DNA of 5,680 nt from Pseudomonadota bacterium. GTDB lineage: Bacteria; Pseudomonadota; Gammaproteobacteria; Acidiferrobacterales; Sulfurifustaceae. A program made the translations under genes and the position numbers. The notes beneath the pieces were generated by a model, which saw only the letters and a list, made by a program, of their open reading frames with translations, was not told where the DNA came from and did not search any database. Of the stretch, positions 5,537-5,680 are shown piece after piece (the first letter of the stretch is position 1; every line of letters starts with the position of its first letter). The stretch spans positions 2,122,451-2,128,130 of the forward strand of contig CP070641.1 of NCBI GenBank assembly GCA_020354085.1, read 5' to 3'.

Positions 5537-5680
5537 TCAATAGTACTTGCGCAGATCCATGCCTGCGTAGAGGCTTGCGACCTGATCGGCATAACCGTTG
5601 AACATCAAGGATGCGCGCTTGGGGCTGAACAGGCCATCCTCGCCGATGCGCCGCTCACGCGCCTGACTCCATCGCGGATG
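5537..5680 (-). CDS. msrP: MsrP, catalytic subunit of periplasmic methionine sulfoxide reductase (C-terminal 47 residues only)
   Basis: The last 47 residues of a gene that continues beyond the right edge of the window. The tail reads HPRWSQARER at the edge and ends LMFNGYADQVASLYAG followed by MDLRKYY and a TGA at 5537-5539. This is the characteristic MsrP (formerly YedY) C-terminus; the E. coli protein likewise has a FNGYADQVASLY segment near its end. MsrP is a molybdopterin enzyme exported by the Tat system that reduces methionine sulfoxide in periplasmic proteins. The molybdenum-binding cysteine and the Tat signal lie outside the window. The downstream msrQ start, three bases away, confirms the assignment. 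Confidence 0.93.
   Translation of the reverse strand, partial: HPRWSQARERRIGEDGLFSPKRASLMFNGYADQVASLYAGMDLRKYY

Overview
The window is about 60% GC and looks like a chromosomal stretch of a Gammaproteobacterium or close relative. This rests on the msrP-msrQ pair, a LemA/M48 protease pair whose M48 partner has a C-terminal TerB-like domain, and a free-standing DUF2156 protein. The lineage is inferred from gene content and base composition. No rRNA, tRNA, CRISPR array, insertion sequence or phage gene is visible.

Layout. The left part (1-2423) reads on the plus strand. It holds the 3' tail of an unrecognised gene (to 105), a DUF2156 (phosphatidylglycerol lysyltransferase C-terminal-like) protein overlapping it by 8 bases, and a 282-base non-coding gap. 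Then come a small secreted protein with one PsiF-like two-cysteine repeat, a possible terminator hairpin, and a single-domain GNAT acetyltransferase. The right part (2338-5680) reads on the minus strand. In transcription order it holds the C-terminal end of msrP, msrQ, lemA, and a membrane M48 metallopeptidase with a C-terminal TerB-like helical domain. The two blocks converge, and the GNAT and peptidase genes overlap tail to tail by 86 bases.

The most notable sequence fact is that the M48-TerB gene is broken by one extra base in an alternating CG run at 2911-2917. Skipping one base rejoins the two overlapping frames into one protein of about 629 residues that reads smoothly across the junction. 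This is either a real inactivating mutation, which would remove the TerB-like domain while leaving the protease active site intact, or a sequencing or assembly error.

Functionally, the minus-strand block deals with envelope protein quality. MsrP/MsrQ repair oxidised methionine in periplasmic proteins using electrons from the respiratory chain, and LemA plus the M48 protease form a membrane-bound proteolysis module. The plus-strand block has two GNAT-fold transferases on either side of a small exported cysteine-pair protein. Whether these three act together is unknown, and a possible terminator separates the small gene from the GNAT gene. I do not see strong evidence for a wholly new system. 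The best leads are the frameshift, the PsiF-like peptide and the antisense tail overlap.
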